From assembly GCA_024036415.1 (NCBI GenBank), contig JAMWET010003396.1:55001-119000 (forward strand): a stretch of DNA of 64,000 nucleotides, written 5' to 3'. How positions within the stretch are numbered: position 1 is the stretch's first letter; each line of letters begins with the position of its first letter. A model generated the notes under the pieces. The model did no database searches. It was not told where the DNA came from and saw nothing but the letters and a program-made list of their open reading frames with translations. Below, in pieces: positions 21,905 through 32,370 of the stretch. The translations under genes and the position numbers were made by a program. This stretch comes from Prochilodus magdalenae (taxonomy: Eukaryota; Chordata; Actinopteri; Characiformes; Prochilodontidae).

Positions 21905-22005
21905 ATCAATCAATCAATCAATCAATAATTTAATCTATATTCATTTGTATAGCGCTTTTTACAACCAAAGTTGTCTCAAAGCAGCTTCACAGAAAAATAA
22001 ATACA
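21905..22005 (-). repeat. (AATC)n plus common fish repeat tail
   Basis: '(AATC)n ... TTTGTATAGCGCTTTTTACA ... CAAAGCAGCTTCACAGA' is the usual sequence of a very common teleost repeat in this orientation. Compare 24841-24915 (same orientation) and 2040-2115 (opposite). Confidence 0.7.
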
Positions 22006-22424
22006 TAAATAAATATAAATAAAAATAAAAGCTAATTGTTTTTTTCTCTAGCCCATTTAACCCTATAGGGTATAAGTGTGCCACAAATACTTATTAATGT
22101 GTTATTAATTAGTAATTACTAATTTTTAAATTTATTTTTCCTGTGGAATAGATTTTAAAAAGTTTGAGAAGCAAATGCACAACATTAGAAACAAGTATCA
22201 AAATTATTAGTATGATTTTTCATGCTGTTAAAGTTGTCATTGTAGTAACCTTCTATAACAGGATCAGCAGTCTGGTTCAGCTTAATTCTCTGTTTAATCT
22301 CTGAAACTGAGAACACCTTTATTCTTGGCTACTGAGATCAGGGTTAGGGTTAGGGTTGGGTTTGTGGTTAAGGCTCATTTATACTGGCTTTACATACAAC
22401 CATGGATATGAATGGTGTTGGATG
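22006..22424. other. AT-rich intergenic with a short telomere-like run
   Basis: No gene. (GGGTTA)3 at 22341-22358 is a short interstitial telomere-type sequence. Confidence 0.5.
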
Positions 22425-22735
22425 TTAAGCCATACATCCACTAGAGGGCAGTGCAGAAATCCGAATTAGAATTTAGTACGATTTGAGAAACAGAGGCATT
22501 TGCCTACTGCGTTTAACCCATCCCTGTAATGAAACACCCACATACACACACTCCAGGTGGCAGCGAGCGCACTTGCACCGAGAGGTGGACAGCTCTATCC
22601 ATGGCGCGAGGTGCCTTGCTGAAGGACACTTCGGTCGTGTCCTATCGGTTCATAGCATGAACTGTCGACCCTACGGTCACAGGGCTGGTTCTCTGACATC
22701 CAGTCCTTGACTGCCCAAAGGTCAAAGGTTTCTGG
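22425..22735. repeat. Degenerate dispersed fish repeat
   Basis: 'CACTCCAGGTGGCAGCGAGC', then 'GGTGCCTTGCTGAAGGACAC', then 'CGACCCTACGGTCACAGGGC'. This resembles the block 'GGTGCCTTGCTCAAGGGCAC ... ACCTTCCGGTCACAAGG', which is widespread in fish genomes. Class (LINE- or SINE-derived) not resolved here. Confidence 0.5.
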
Positions 22736-22914
22736 AAACAACAAACATAGTGTCAGTGAGGGATGCTATAACTGACCCACTGCGGAAGAGATGAAGGAGG
22801 TCGCTGTGGACGGTGGAGGTGTCCATTAAACACATTGTGATGTAGAATGGAGTATTCGGTTAACTGTAATTACCAATGAGAGACACATTACTGTGGTACA
22901 TCAAGAGGACATGT

Positions 22915-23035
22915 ACTGGTCCAGACTCTCACCAGTTGGAACTGTTCAGTGTACGACTGTAGAGTCTTTAAGACCACCAACTACATCCGTTTAGAGGTGT
23001 GTGTCCAAACTTTTGACTGGTAGTGTATATAAATA
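22915..23035. mobile_element. Isolated TIR-element end
   Basis: 'TTCAGTGTACGACTGTAGAG', 'TTTAAGACCACCAACTACAT' and 'CCAAACTTTTGACTGGTAGT'. Same arrangement as 6675-6795, with no paired left end nearby. Confidence 0.6.
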
Positions 23036-23925
23036 AAAGAATACAGGTTTCTCCATAACCCTCAGGACAGCCTGGTTGGAATTCCTCTACAAGAGTCCCA
23101 GTATTAGCCATTAATTAATGGTGTGTAATATATTATTAGCTACAAATGTCATTTGATTATAAGAAATTAAAGAAATTAAATTTAAAATTTACACTTTATA
23201 AAGTGTCCAAATACTTTTGGGAGCCCACTGTGTACAGCATGTACCATTATATATGTCCTTTGTAAACTGCTCTAGTTTCATAATTTTGGCCACTTGGTCA
23301 GTGAATTCAGTCTTCCATAGTTAACTAATTAATTAATTGAATATTAATTTTTTCCAATTAATTAAATTGAATAAAACAGGTTTAGGCTAAAACAACACTT
23401 TCTCATTCCCAGGTTTAGCTTCAGTCCCCCTTTCCTCCCGCAACACCGCCATGGTGACGGGCGAGTGACTGAAGGCAGCCCGGAACAGACACGTTGATTT
23501 GTTCCTGTTTACGGGTCATGTGACGATTTAAGAAGCTTTCTCTCCTGGAGCACAGGTGAGCTCAGCCTGCCTTTGATCTCAGCGCTCTGTTTGCGTTAGC
23601 AGGGTGGAACCACGTTTCTCTGGGTCACAGATGTTCATGGGAAGTGAAAGGTGAGCGCGCCCGTAGACATCAGGCATGCCACAGTGAAATACACCCTTCA
23701 GCCACAGAGCAGAGGATTAGGGGAGCAGATCACTGGTAAATAACAGCAGGGCCCCCGAGCACCCAGAGTCAGGTGGAGGGGTGGGGGGGTGCGGAATATG
23801 TACACACATACGCACACTTGGGAAATACCTGAGAGTCTTTCGAGGACAGCGGACCAGTAAGACAGGTACCCGAGGCAGAATCCTCTCTCCGAAGCTTGGA
23901 CAGGTGTGAATCATTACAGACAGGG
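23036..23925. other. Gene-free, mostly unique
   Basis: AT-rich to about 23390, then a GC-richer unique block at 23395-23660 ('CAACACCGCCATGGTGACGG', 'GTTTACGGGTCATGTGACG'). No exon structure is visible. Confidence 0.4.
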
Positions 23926-23929
23926 AGCA

Positions 23930-24003
23930 GGAGGGAGAGAGGGAGAGAGGGAGAGGGAGAGAGTGAGAGAGAGAGGGAGAGAGTGAGAGAGAGACAGGGA
24001 GAA

Positions 24004-24040
<37 letters not shown>

Positions 24041-24062
24041 CAGAGACAGAGAGAGAGAGATC
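23930..24062. repeat. (GA)n-rich purine tract
   Basis: About 130 bp of GA, GGGA and GACA units. Open frames on both strands (Arg/Glu and Ser/Leu) are artefacts. Confidence 0.9.
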
Positions 24063-24504
24063 TGCACTACATCAACTCTCAATCCAGTAAAGCCATCCAC
24101 TAGTGACCAACAATGGGGCATTTATCACACACTGGCCTACCAGATTGAGCCAGACGTCTGAGGTCTGGAATTCCCAGATTCCATGTGCCTGCATGTGCAA
24201 GATTCCACAAGGGTTTGATTGGAAACACAATTAAACACAACACTGTAAAACCGGAGCTACACACAATCTGGGATTTCCATAACCTTACATTGGATCTAAA
24301 ATAATTCTATTTATTTAATATATTTTATTTATTTAAATATGTGCATTATCTGTTTAAGCGAACCCTAATGACTAAATATTCCTTTGTTTTATAATTATTA
24401 TTATTATTATTAATAATAATAATAATAATACATATGTATGCTAGCCCATAACTACTTACTCTCATAAAACCACATCATCGCTATCCAAAATAAAACAAGT
24501 ATCT

Positions 24505-24665
24505 CCAAAATGACAACTTCACAGGAGAGGCCTAAAACCTAGTATAAGTTTAATGGAAGTCAATGGAACCAGACGTCTTTCCCAGCCAGTTTGGGCCATT
24601 TCGGTTGGTCCATTCATCGTGAAGCTTTGGCACAGTGTAAACAGAGGCTGCTGTTCAAATGATGC
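24505..24665 (+). repeat. Dispersed ~160-bp repeat, copy 1
   Basis: Core 'GGAAGTCAATGGAACCAGAC' then 'GTCTTTCCCAGCCAGTTTGG' and 'CAGTGTAAACAGAGGCTGC'. Copies: 26147-26312 and 45590-45745 on plus, 25675-25775 on minus, and a poorer one at 50918-51065. Family not recognised, no coding capacity. Confidence 0.7.
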
Positions 24666-24840
24666 AGAAAAGTAAACACTGATAAAACCGAAGTAGTAGC
24701 TACTGACTTCATAACAGGGACTAAACTTAATTAAGAAATAATGAAATATATCATTCAAATCAACAATTAAATAATTTAAGACAAATAACTATTAATATAA
24801 ATAATTAAACAATAAACCTAAGGAATTTGAGGCAACAGAA

Positions 24841-24915
24841 CTATCAATCAATCAATTAATATTTATTTGTATAGCACTTTATACAGCTAATGTCTCAAAG
24901 CAGCTTCACATAAAG
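24841..24915 (-). repeat. Common fish repeat tail
   Basis: '(AATC)n TTAATATTTATTTGTATAGC' then 'CTCAAAGCAGCTTCACAT'. Same as 21905-22005. Confidence 0.65.
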
Positions 24916-25040
24916 TCAGTTTGTTACTAGAACTAGAAGATGTATGTGTTTAGTGGTTATATATCGCAGTCTAATAGAATAGAAATGGAATGTGTGGTAA
25001 AACTTACTATAAGATTTATTTATTAGTATTGAGAAAGCAT

Positions 25041-25100
<60 letters not shown>
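25041..25100. repeat. (TA)n microsatellite
   Basis: About 60 bp of alternating TA. Confidence 0.97.
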
Positions 25101-25103
<3 letters not shown>

Positions 25104-25239
25104 TAGATTAGATTACATGCATAACACTTTATAAAGCCAGGCTATATGACTTCATAAGGTTCTATGATTAGGTAAATGAAAATGAAACTCATCCAAGTTG
25201 TTTTTGGTTTTATACAGGCCTATGCCAGGTATTATAAAT

Positions 25240-25260
25240 TTTCATTGGGGATCAATAAAG

Positions 25261-25343
<83 letters not shown>
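25240..25343 (+). repeat. LINE/SINE-type 3' tail with (CTAT)n
   Basis: 'TTGGGGATCAATAAAGTATC' continues straight into (TATC)n to 25343. The 'GGGATCAATAAAG(TATC)n' end is typical of fish non-LTR element tails. The reverse-oriented relative is at 12199-12305. The upstream body is lost or unrecognisable. Confidence 0.65.
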
Positions 25344-25674
25344 AAGCTATTATGCATGCCATATAATGTCTTATGAATTCAGAAAGCTTCGTCAGTCCAG
25401 TGTCCATAGAAAGTGTCCCAGTCCAAGTTACATTTACTGTCATGTCAGATTTGTTAATTGTTTAGTTATTAATATACTATGAAAATGCCTTTACCTTTTA
25501 CATTATTCACTGCAAACACACATGCTGGTTTTAATTTCAGGCTAATTTTTGTAACTTTTAATTTTTATGTTTTTGTGCATAAAACACAGATCCTTGTTCT
25601 GGTAGCTCACTAATTAAAATACAATTAACTCAACATTTTAAGGCCTGAACACTAAAGTTATAGTTAACACTTTA

Positions 25675-25775
25675 TTCTATACAGTGTAAATGCAGTTCAT
25701 GATGAACGGATGGCTTGAAAATGGCCCAAAATTACTTGAGGGAAAAAAAGGTGTCTGGTTACCTTGACTTACATT
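25675..25775 (-). repeat. Dispersed ~160-bp repeat, copy 2 (reverse)
   Basis: Its reverse complement gives 'AATGTAAGTCAAGGTAACCAG', then 'TTTGGGCCATTTTCAAGCC' and 'ATTTACACTGT', matching 24505-24665. Confidence 0.55.
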
Positions 25776-26146
25776 AAAAGAACCATATGTTTCTGCTGTT
25801 CTGACAGATCCAATGTTTTGTTGAACCGTCACAGGGACAATCCGTTTATACTGGTATTGATCATACAAGTACTTCTATGCATTTCCTTTCAAGTTATCCT
25901 CCCTTTGAAGACATAAGCATATAAAACGTCATTTGACAAAGTGAAAAAGAAAGCATCAGCTTTTGTTCTTTTTAACAGGGTGAGGGCGAGTGGTGCTTGT
26001 TAGAACAAGCCTGTATATATGCTTATATGTATTTATGTTGTTTCCCATAAAAGGCTTATGCACTTTAGTAAAGTGTGACTTCAATAACGTCAAAAATAGA
26101 GAAACTGGAGGGAAAGAAATTCCGTATATCATCACTGTCCAAAGAA

Positions 26147-26312
26147 AAATCTCCAAAATGCCAACTTTACAGGAGAGGGCAAAAACCCAATTTAAGTTTA
26201 ATGTAAGTCAATGGAACCAGACGTCTTTCCAACCAATTTGGGTCCATTTCTGTTGGCCCAATTTTCATGAAGTTTGCACACAGTGTAAACAGCAGCTGCT
26301 GGGTAAAAATCT
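26147..26312 (+). repeat. Dispersed ~160-bp repeat, copy 3
   Basis: 'TAATGTAAGTCAATGGAACC', 'AGACGTCTTTCCAACCAATT' and 'ACAGTGTAAACAGCAGCTGC'. The closest match to 24505-24665. Confidence 0.7.
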
Positions 26313-27030
26313 ATACTTTGAGACATGTCTTTCATTGGGCAGTGACAGGGCGTAGGCATAGGGCGAATGAACAGCGGAATCAGTGGTGCATTGGATATGT
26401 ATGCACATACAGTTCCTCTATAACAGATTATAACACATTTAGCAGCTGATGTTTATACCTTAGGACACCCGACATGTGCCCTACTCCGGGCAGTCAGCAC
26501 ACACTCTGAGCATGTCCTTCATCTGCTATCTCCACATCATGGAAAACACACACTGCGTACATCCTGAACCGCTGTGACATCACCCTGATGGGGAGCAAAT
26601 GGAGGATGAAGCCTCTTCTGCATGGCTTTAGCGAAACACAAAGGCCTTGATGGGGGGAAAGCCATTCGAATGTATCAGATGAATCGTGGGGGAAAAGCCT
26701 ACTCCTGGAAGAGAGGGGATGGAAGCGTGTACGCAGAATGGCGGGAGCTGGAGCGATCTACATTTCAAATGCAGAGGGTGTTTTCTGCTGGATGTTTCTT
26801 TGAAAACATGGCTGCTGGGGAGGAGGGGGAGCAAAATGTAAGAGGATATGGCATCAAAGACCCTGGCGGAGAAAACAAAACAACAGGGCAGGAAGAGAAG
26901 AGCGGAGGATGAATCGCTTTTCGTTGCTTCTGTAGCTTCAGCTCATTGCTCATTACTGGATGCAGGGCCTCTACACGAGCTCAAGGTTAGGAGGCGGCTA
27001 GAGTGGAGATGGGGTGAAAGTGACCCACAG
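26313..27030. other. Gene-free, unique sequence
   Basis: No exon recognised. 26580-26990 is purine-rich and non-repetitive. Open frames on both strands here lack domains. Confidence 0.4.
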
Positions 27031-27763
27031 GAGAAGAGAAGAGGGGAGGGGAGGAGGAGAGAAGAGAAGATAAGAGAAGAGAAGAGAAGAGAAGAAAAGT
27101 GAGGAGAAGAGAAGAGAAGAGAAGAGAAGAGAAGAGAAGAGAAGAGAAGAGAAGAGAAGAGAAGAGAAGAGAAGAGAAACAAAAGATAAGAGATGAGAGG
27201 AGAGGAGAATAAAAAAGAGGAGTAGAGTAGAGTAGAGTAGAGTAGAGTAGAGATAAGAAGAGAAGAGAAGAGAAGAAAAAAGAAGAGAAGAGAAGAGAAC
27301 AGAAGAGAAGAGGTGAGATGAGATGGGATGAGAGGAGAATAGAAGATAGGAGTATTAAAGAAGAGAGGAATTGAGTAGAGAAGAGAGGAGAAGGAAAAAA
27401 AGAGGAGAAGAGAAGAGAAGAGAAGAGAAGAGAAGAGAAGAGAGGAGAGGAGAGGAGAGGAGAGGAGAAGAGAAGAGAAGAGAAGAGAAGAGAAGAGAAG
27501 AGAAGAGAAGAGAAGAGAAGAGAATAAAAGAGAGAAGAGAAGAGAAGAGAAGAGAAGAGAAGAGAAGAGAAGAGAAGAGAAGAGAAGAGAAGAGAAGAGA
27601 AGAGAAGAGAAGAGAAGAGAAGAGAAGAGAAGAGAGAAGAGAAGAGAAGAGAAGAGAATAAAAGAGAGAAGAGAATAAAAGAGAAGAGAATAAAAGAGAA
27701 GAAAAGAGAAGAGAAGAGAAGAGAAGAGAAGAGAAGAGAAGAGAAGAGAAGAGAAGAGCAGAG
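27031..27763. repeat. ~730-bp polypurine (GAAGA)n array
   Basis: A pentanucleotide GAAGA/AGAGA array, purine on the plus strand almost throughout, with GAGTA, GAGGA and AATAAAAGAGA variants. Long Arg/Glu/Lys-rich open frames are artefacts. Confidence 0.97.
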
Positions 27764-28690
27764 TTTTGATTTTGGAGATGAAAGCTGATTATAACTGCAT
27801 GTTAAATAAACTTCCTTCAGGATAAGTAAAGTGTTCTATCTCATCTGAAATAAATAAATAAATGAATTACTTAATTAATAAATAAATAGATAAATAAATA
27901 AAGATAATGATTAGTTTTAATTAGATTTTCTGGAGGTCACTAAAGTGACTCTGCATTCAGACACAGAATCTTTGACTGGTTGTTTTCCCACCTCGGTTAC
28001 GGGCCCTGCTGATACAGGGCTGAGAGCTGGAGCTGCAGTTAGGCGTTTACTCTGACTGCCACACTGCTGGCTTCGACTGGTGTCTGTAATAGCAGCTACA
28101 AGCACATCTGAGTAGGTGTTTATCTGATGACCAGACAAAACAGATTTGAGCTGCTGGGATGCTGAAAGCCCTGCAAGCAGCAAAACAAACAAATAAATAA
28201 ACAAATAAACAAATAAACAATCGATTGTCACATAAAGCCAGAGGCGTGTTCCAGCTAATCTAGTTTCTGAGCTGTTTCAGTTCTGCCAAAGCTGACTACA
28301 CAGAAGGACTCCGAGGTCAGGTATTGCCTGTGAAGGCCAGCCCTGCTGAGGCCTGCGTTTAGGAGCTAGAGGCGGGAGCAGCTCCTCCAGCGAGAGCCGC
28401 TGCTGCCTGAACCGCTCCGTCCTTATTACGCTCAATCAATACACCTCCAGTCACTCGGCTTATTGACTCATTTCAAACGAAAGTTACCCATAATTTGTCT
28501 CGTCATGGACTCTGTTACCCCAGTTTTCCATCGCCGGAATGGAAAAAAGGTGGAGAGGAAGAGAGGGAAGAGGGAGAAATTAGAGGGAGGGAGGAGGAGA
28601 AGAAAAAGGAGTGAAGGAGAAAGAGGCCAAGAAGAGAGATGAAAGAGATAGAACTCTGTATATGAGCCTATATAAATCTTCATAAACCTA
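27764..28690. other. Gene-free, unique block 28250-28530
   Basis: AT-rich AATA repeats at 27845-27905. 28250-28530 is unique and includes 'TTATTACGCTCAATCAATAC', 'CGGCTTATTGACTCATTTCA' and 'GTTACCCATAATTTGTCTCG', which contain TAAT cores and TGACTCA (AP-1-like). A candidate conserved regulatory element by location. Not testable here. Confidence 0.35.
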
Positions 28691-29076
28691 TATATGTATA
28701 TGTGTGTGTATGTATGTATATATATATATATGTATGTATGTGTGTATATATGCATGTATATACGTATGTATATGTGTGTATGTATGTATGTATGTATGTA
28801 TGTGTGTGTGTGTATGTATGTATGTGTGTGTATGTATGTGTGTATGTGTGTATGTATATATGTATGTATGTGTGTGTATGTATGTGTGTATGTGTGTATG
28901 TATATATGTATGTATGTGTGTGTATGTATGTGTGTGTATGTATGTATATATGTATGTATGTGTGTGTGTGTATGTATGTATGTATATACGTATGTATGTG
29001 TGTGTATGTATATGTGTGTATGTATATACGTATGTATATATGTGTTTATGTATATATATATGTATGTGTTTGTATG

Positions 29077-29110
<34 letters not shown>

Positions 29111-29190
29111 TATACGTATGTATGTATGTATATATGTATGTGTGTATGTATGTATATACGTATGTATGTGTGTATGTATATATGTATGTA
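28690..29190. repeat. (TATG)n/(TG)n compound array
   Basis: About 500 bp of TATG, TGTG and TATATG blocks. All three forward frames stay open (Tyr/Val/Cys/Met), which explains the long spurious frames. Confidence 0.96.
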
Positions 29191-31074
29191 GAGAGAGAAA
29201 GATACAATGTTTTTAAGTTATTAATTTCTAATAATAATTAAGAGTTTAGTAAATGAATTAATTTAAAGAGATGGAGCAAATGAAAATAGTGTGTATATAT
29301 ATATATATACACAGTATAACAGTCTATAATAGTATATATAAGTACAAAGTTAACAAGTTATTAGTTTTTAAATTTAGTTTAAAATTTTAAATAATTACAT
29401 TTTAATATAATAAGAAAATAAGAAATATTATTTTAGTTGGTAGTATTGTTATTTTTGTCATTTCTGAATGTTGTTAATCTCTTTGTTGTTACTGTTATTG
29501 TTATAATGCTTTGGCAATACTGTACCTTACACTCAAAAGCCTATATTGATTGATGGATTGATTAATTGATTGATTGATTGATCAAGAATAAAAGATGACA
29601 GACAAAGAGACACAGAACAGAGGAACAGGAGCACTAACAGAAACAGCCCTGCGGCTACAACTGTAAACACTCCACCTTTCTCTTGGAGGGAATCGTTTAA
29701 TAAGACCGAAGCCCGTTTCCTATAGCTCACCTCCACCAGATCAATCCTAATCCCAACCAGCTGGCAGGAGAGAGAGGAGGTGCGCAATCTCTGTCTGAAA
29801 TCTCTCATTTCGGAATCCATTCTCATAACAGGGCCATCATCTGATCGTTTAGCTCGGCTAACGGCGTGCCCCCTCTCTCCGGGGGCCCTGTGGAGACACG
29901 GCGGGAAGCCCCCAGTCAGGGGAAACAGGGGCCTCAGTCTACCTCTGCTGGTGAAAGAGTGCAGAGGAAAAAAAGCCTCTCTGGATGAAGAATTGGAGCT
30001 GATTCAATCAGGTAGAGTTTCCAAACTGTGATTCTGTGCACACCTGTCCAGCCAGGGCTAATCAAACCATGGCAGGGCTGCTCTTTAATGATGGTGGCTT
30101 ATGCAGCATTAAGAGTCTGGGTGGGCTTTAATGAGGGGAGGTGATAAAAACAAGTAAACAAACACAAACATCCAAAGCCTTGGCAGGTGGGGATGGATTG
30201 CCCTTCTAGCATTTGACCTTCTGAGCTGTGGCTCGGATTTGATCATGCTTAGATGGAGATAGATCACATGATAACACAAGCATTGGGAAGGTGCACACGG
30301 TACGAACGCATTAAGACTCTACACTGCAGTACATTCTTTATCATTACACGTTTATTGCACTGGAATCAATTCTACCGTACCGCCATAGAAGGCTTTACAT
30401 CGAAAGCTTCGCCTGCGACTGCATTCGGGCAAGCAAAACTTTAATAACCATCTTTACCAACAATGTTCACACATGCACATTCACAAAAATACTAATATTA
30501 TTAATATTATTATATATACTAATAATTCTACAATGCATTACCTCACCTTCTGGCTCTCCTACTTGTAGGATGGAAGGTCTGGGATATTTCCAAAGCACTG
30601 AAACCAGAAAAATTAGAACTTTATCAGTGAATTAATTAATTAATTAATTAATTAAGTTCACATTTCCAGCAGGTCAGGTCTAAACTTGGGCCTGAGACTC
30701 TAGCCTGATCTAAACCACCTCGTTCAACCCACCAGCTCACTGTTAAAGCCCTTTGTGGGTTGAAGCTGGTGGGGTAAAGCATATTGAACTCAAATCTGGG
30801 CAATTTTTTTGGGCACCCCAGGTTTGAGAGGTGGCTTAATTTGAGAGCCTTGGTGGATCAAGGAATGAAATTCAATTAAATTAATAAAGGTAAATAAAAT
30901 GATAAGAAGAAAATATGCAGTAAGGTAATGACGACAAAGGCATTGACGCAACATGGATAATAGTGTTAACAATAATAATACATTAATAGTATAATAACAG
31001 TATAATTATACTATAATAACCGTATTATTATTATTGGTTATTATTATTATTATTGTTATTATTATTATTATTAG
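29191..31074. other. Gene-free; unique block 29690-30250
   Basis: AT-rich to 29600 with (TGAT)n at 29545-29582. 29690-30250 is unique, with 'GAAATCTCTCATTTCGGAAT', 'GAGCTGATTCAATCAGGTAG' and 'CTCTTTAATGATGGTGGC'. (TTAA)n lies at 30629-30655 and ATT-rich repeats at 31020-31072. No exon recognised. Confidence 0.4.
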
Positions 31075-31530
31075 CGTGGCCCCTTGCTGATCGTGTGTTT
31101 AATCATTTAATAAAAATTGCAAGGTCAAAGCTAAATCACATCCATTATTTGCGGCGGATCTCCCCAAAGCATTGGAGGCGGACTGTTTTGAATTTCAATT
31201 GGCTCCGAAGTGGCAAAAAGCCCTCAGCTAATACATCAAAGAATATTTGCCGTCCTCTAATCGGTTTAGAGCAGGTTTAGAGAGCCTAGGATCCGCGCGA
31301 GGGGGGCCGCGGAGAGAGTGCAGTGGGCTACTGCAGCCCGCCGAAGCCGCCGCCGCTACCGCCGCTGCTGCCTCTTGCGTGCAGCCTGCGCCTCGAGCGC
31401 GAACCTGTCAAAGCCGCTCCAACTTCATTTAACCCACATCTGCGTGGACGCGCGAGGCAATTAAACCGGCGCTAAATAGAAGAGAATATAATGCTGTCTA
31501 ATCAGAGTTTTCAAAATCCAAATTAGATTA
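31075..31530. other. Unique, CpG-rich block upstream of irx5
   Basis: Non-repetitive. It begins 'GTGGCCCCTTGCTGATCGTG' and includes 'ATTGCAAGGTCAAAGCTAAA', then a CpG-dense part with GCCGCCGCCGCTACC (31345-31362), then 'TGTCTAATCAGAGTTTTC' and 'CAAATTAGATTAGGCTGC'. Several TAAT/ATTA sites. A likely regulatory element or CpG-island shore by inference. No open frame with domain support. Confidence 0.4.
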
Positions 31531-32126
31531 GGCTGCTTTCTCGACAGCACCCCCCCCCACCACCACCATATACACACACTCCCCCCAACCCCCAGGCGTA
31601 CTGAGGCAGCGCTTTAAACACACCGAGAGAAAAAGCACGTTCCGGCCGTCCTTCCAAACTTATCCGGTTTTACACACGCAGTTCTGACAGCGAATGTCGC
31701 AACCAGAACAAATTATTATATATACATATATATATAAATATATATATACATAGTCCAACTATATAGTCTACCTTTACAGACACACTCAGACTGAATGTCT
31801 AACAGCATTTCAGCCGCGCTGTTCAAGTCAAGTCAGCGCTTTGTTTTGTAGTGACTCGCGCGCGCAAAAAAAAAAAAAAAAAGACGGAAACGTCACGCGC
31901 AATTTTGTGCATGCGACCCGAAAACGCTATTAAAAGGTAAACAACTGAGCTGAGCCTGTGGAAGTAAGGGGTTGCCTCCCTACAGAAGCCCCGACCATCC
32001 TTCAACGCTAAACACCCCCTCCAAAAAAAACACGACCCTCGCGCTTCCTGGAGGACAAAAAAAATCAGCAATAAATAAACTGCCGCTAAAAGCGCCGTTC
32101 CGCAGAGAAGCCGGGAGTTCCTTACC

Positions 32127-32300
32127 TCGCTCACCCAGACGGCGCGAGGACGGCGAGCTCCTTCCTGCCTCCTTTCTCCTCCATGCTCGAGCCCTGTTGG
32201 CGGAGAGGAAGTCATTATCGCCGATAATGGACTATCAATGAAGATTGACGTCACCCAAACGCTTCCCCACTCCGGTCTCCTAGGCAACCGCTATGCTAAT
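32127..32300 (-). ncRNA. Candidate first exon of a divergent transcript
   Basis: On the minus strand a consensus-like 5' splice site GAG|GTAAGG lies at 32126/32125. It sits 110-160 bp downstream, in minus-strand terms, of a promoter-like motif cluster (32246-32368). The 154-codon open frame at 32287-31823 reads straight through this donor and has no recognisable domain, so I do not call it protein-coding. In mammals IRX5 has a divergent lncRNA (CRNDE) about 2 kb from its promoter, and the spacing here is similar. Orthology is inference. Confidence 0.35.
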
Positions 32301-32370
32301 TTGGAGGTGACTGAGCATTGGCCATCTCTAATGTCCTTCAGAGGGATCCGTAAACGTAATTGGCCAATGG
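32240..32370. promoter_or_regulatory. Promoter-like cluster: CRE, X-box, palindromic CCAAT
   Basis: A perfect palindromic CRE, TGACGTCA, lies at 32246-32253. An RFX X-box-like GTCTCCTAGGCAAC is at 32275-32288. The palindrome ATTGGCCAAT at 32359-32368 carries CCAAT boxes on both strands. No TATA box. This set is typical of CpG-type, often bidirectional, vertebrate promoters. Confidence 0.5.

Noticed and set aside
28694..29241. Three overlapping long Cys/Val/Tyr frames
   Set aside because: Translation of the (TATG)n array in three frames.
31823..32287. 154-codon minus-strand frame as a protein
   Set aside because: No domain, contains a poly-Phe run from a poly-A tract, and reads through a good splice donor. 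Better explained as part of a non-coding transcript, if transcribed.
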